From the NCBI RefSeq assembly GCF_000332335.1, contig NZ_KB235948.1, forward strand, positions 3,609,386 through 3,663,260: a stretch of 53,875 bases of DNA. Reading direction: 5' to 3'. The position numbers and the translations under genes were made by a program. Below are positions 53,417-53,875 of this stretch, one piece after another (position 1 is the stretch's first letter; every line of letters begins with the position of its first letter). The stretch is from Kamptonema formosum PCC 10802. Lineage in GTDB: Bacteria > Cyanobacteriota > Cyanobacteriia > Cyanobacteriales > Oscillatoriaceae. The notes below the pieces were generated by a model, which was not told the DNA's origin, ran no database searches, and worked only from the letters and a program-made list of their open reading frames with translations.

Positions 53417-53530
53417 TTTGCAGTTGGGCTAATGCCGCACCCCCCCGTTTGTAGCTGGGCTAATGCCCAACCAAAGGTTTGTAGTTGGGCTAAAGCCCAA
53501 CAAAAGGTTCGTAGTTGGGCTTTAGCCCTC
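53417..53530. repeat. Degenerate 26-bp hairpin repeats
   Basis: Four diverged units of GTAGTTGGGCTAAAGCCCAA type, with GCTAATGCC and GCTTTAGCCC variants. Same orientation as the 40188-40415 array. Confidence 0.85.
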
Positions 53531-53605
53531 TTCATTACCACCGGCACCCCCAGAAGCTGGTAACATTAAACCATTATTATACCGTGTGAGGGGGCGGGGT
53601 GTGCC

Positions 53606-53875
53606 ATGCCGCAGGAATCTACGCAGTGGAATGTGGGTGATGTCATTCTCAACTTATACCAAGTCACCGGCTCTTTGGGGGAGGGGAGTTTTGGCAAAGT
53701 CTGCAAAGTTAGGCACTTAGGCTGGAATATTGACCTGGCGGTGAAAATCCCGAAACCAGAAGCTGTGGCGGCGGCGGGAGGTGTGGAGAACTTTGAGCGG
53801 GAGGCGGAAACTTGGGTGAATTTGGGGCTGCACCCTCACACGGTAAGCTGCTATTATGTGCGGCGGATTGAGGGG
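53606..53875 (+). CDS. Ser/Thr protein kinase, cut by the window edge
   Basis: The first 90 codons of a PknB-like kinase (MPQESTQWNVGDVILNLYQV...). The glycine-rich loop GSLGEGSFGKV and the catalytic Lys in LAVKIPKPE are in place, followed by ENFEREAETWVNLGLHPH, the helix-C Glu region. The frame is open to the last base. It has no close upstream gene; GAGGGGGCGGGG precedes the ATG. The C-terminal architecture is unknown from this window, but cyanobacterial kinases with this opening often carry TPR or WD40 repeats. Confidence 0.88.
   Translation, partial: MPQESTQWNVGDVILNLYQVTGSLGEGSFGKVCKVRHLGWNIDLAVKIPKPEAVAAAGGVENFEREAETWVNLGLHPHTVSCYYVRRIEG

Overview
The window looks like the chromosome of a filamentous, non-unicellular cyanobacterium (Oscillatoriales/Coleofasciculales-like). 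The evidence is a hetZ-patU pair (49-50 kb, families confined to filamentous cyanobacteria), many GCGATCGC (HIP1) sites, a solanesyl-diphosphate synthase next to an AMIN-domain amidase and murI, a phytol-kinase-type protein, several cyanobacteria-only conserved proteins, and intergenic regions loaded with palindromic repeats and MITEs. No rRNA, tRNA, CRISPR array or prophage was seen.

Layout. 0-3.2 kb: hairpin-repeat array, a conserved cyanobacterial protein and a decayed TnpB. 3.6-6 kb: two copies of a structured RNA family around an A-type Fe-S carrier (iscA-like), a TPR protein and a 64-aa protein. 6-11.5 kb: a TIGR01777-type epimerase, class I aldolase, aspartate-type aminotransferase, a phytol/polyprenol kinase and two tandem 49-aa genes. 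12-16.6 kb: a complete route from nicotinate to NAD (pncB, nadD, an NrtR-type regulator with a decayed Nudix box, nadE). 16.6-23.5 kb: repeat-rich land holding a Ser/Thr kinase with WD40 repeats and a vapBC pair whose toxin carries a nonsense codon. 23.7-27.1 kb: two rounds of a glycine-zipper stress protein followed by a BON-domain lipoprotein. 27.3-32.9 kb: bioF, a GH13-CBM20 amylase, a NusA-like paralogue outside the usual operon, and a stand-alone IS630-type HTH protein. 33-40 kb: a broken heptad-repeat gene, a second TA pair, a membrane Ser/Thr kinase, minisatellites, a decayed CPBP protease, acyP and yidD. 41.5-47.5 kb: amiC, murI, the third RNA copy and sds. 48-53 kb: hetZ, patU and a transglutaminase-fold membrane protein that lacks its catalytic Cys and His. 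The right edge cuts a third Ser/Thr kinase.

The most notable signal is a dispersed structured-RNA family (3.6-3.85, 5.6-5.98 and, reversed, 44.5-44.7 kb). Two copies share promoter and body, two end in strong hairpin terminators, and helices are kept by compensatory changes. A stand-alone HEARO/omega-RNA-like element is one hypothesis, not proven here. Second-line signals are the NusA paralogue with a broken KH2 GxxG loop, the non-catalytic transglutaminase beside hetZ-patU, the split VapC, and repeat-derived peptides inside otherwise normal proteins.

Three MITE families (termini beginning TATA, usually TATAGC) and a 26-bp hairpin repeat account for much of the non-coding DNA. The one IS630-like protein present has only the DNA-binding half, so a mobilising transposase would have to be elsewhere in the genome.
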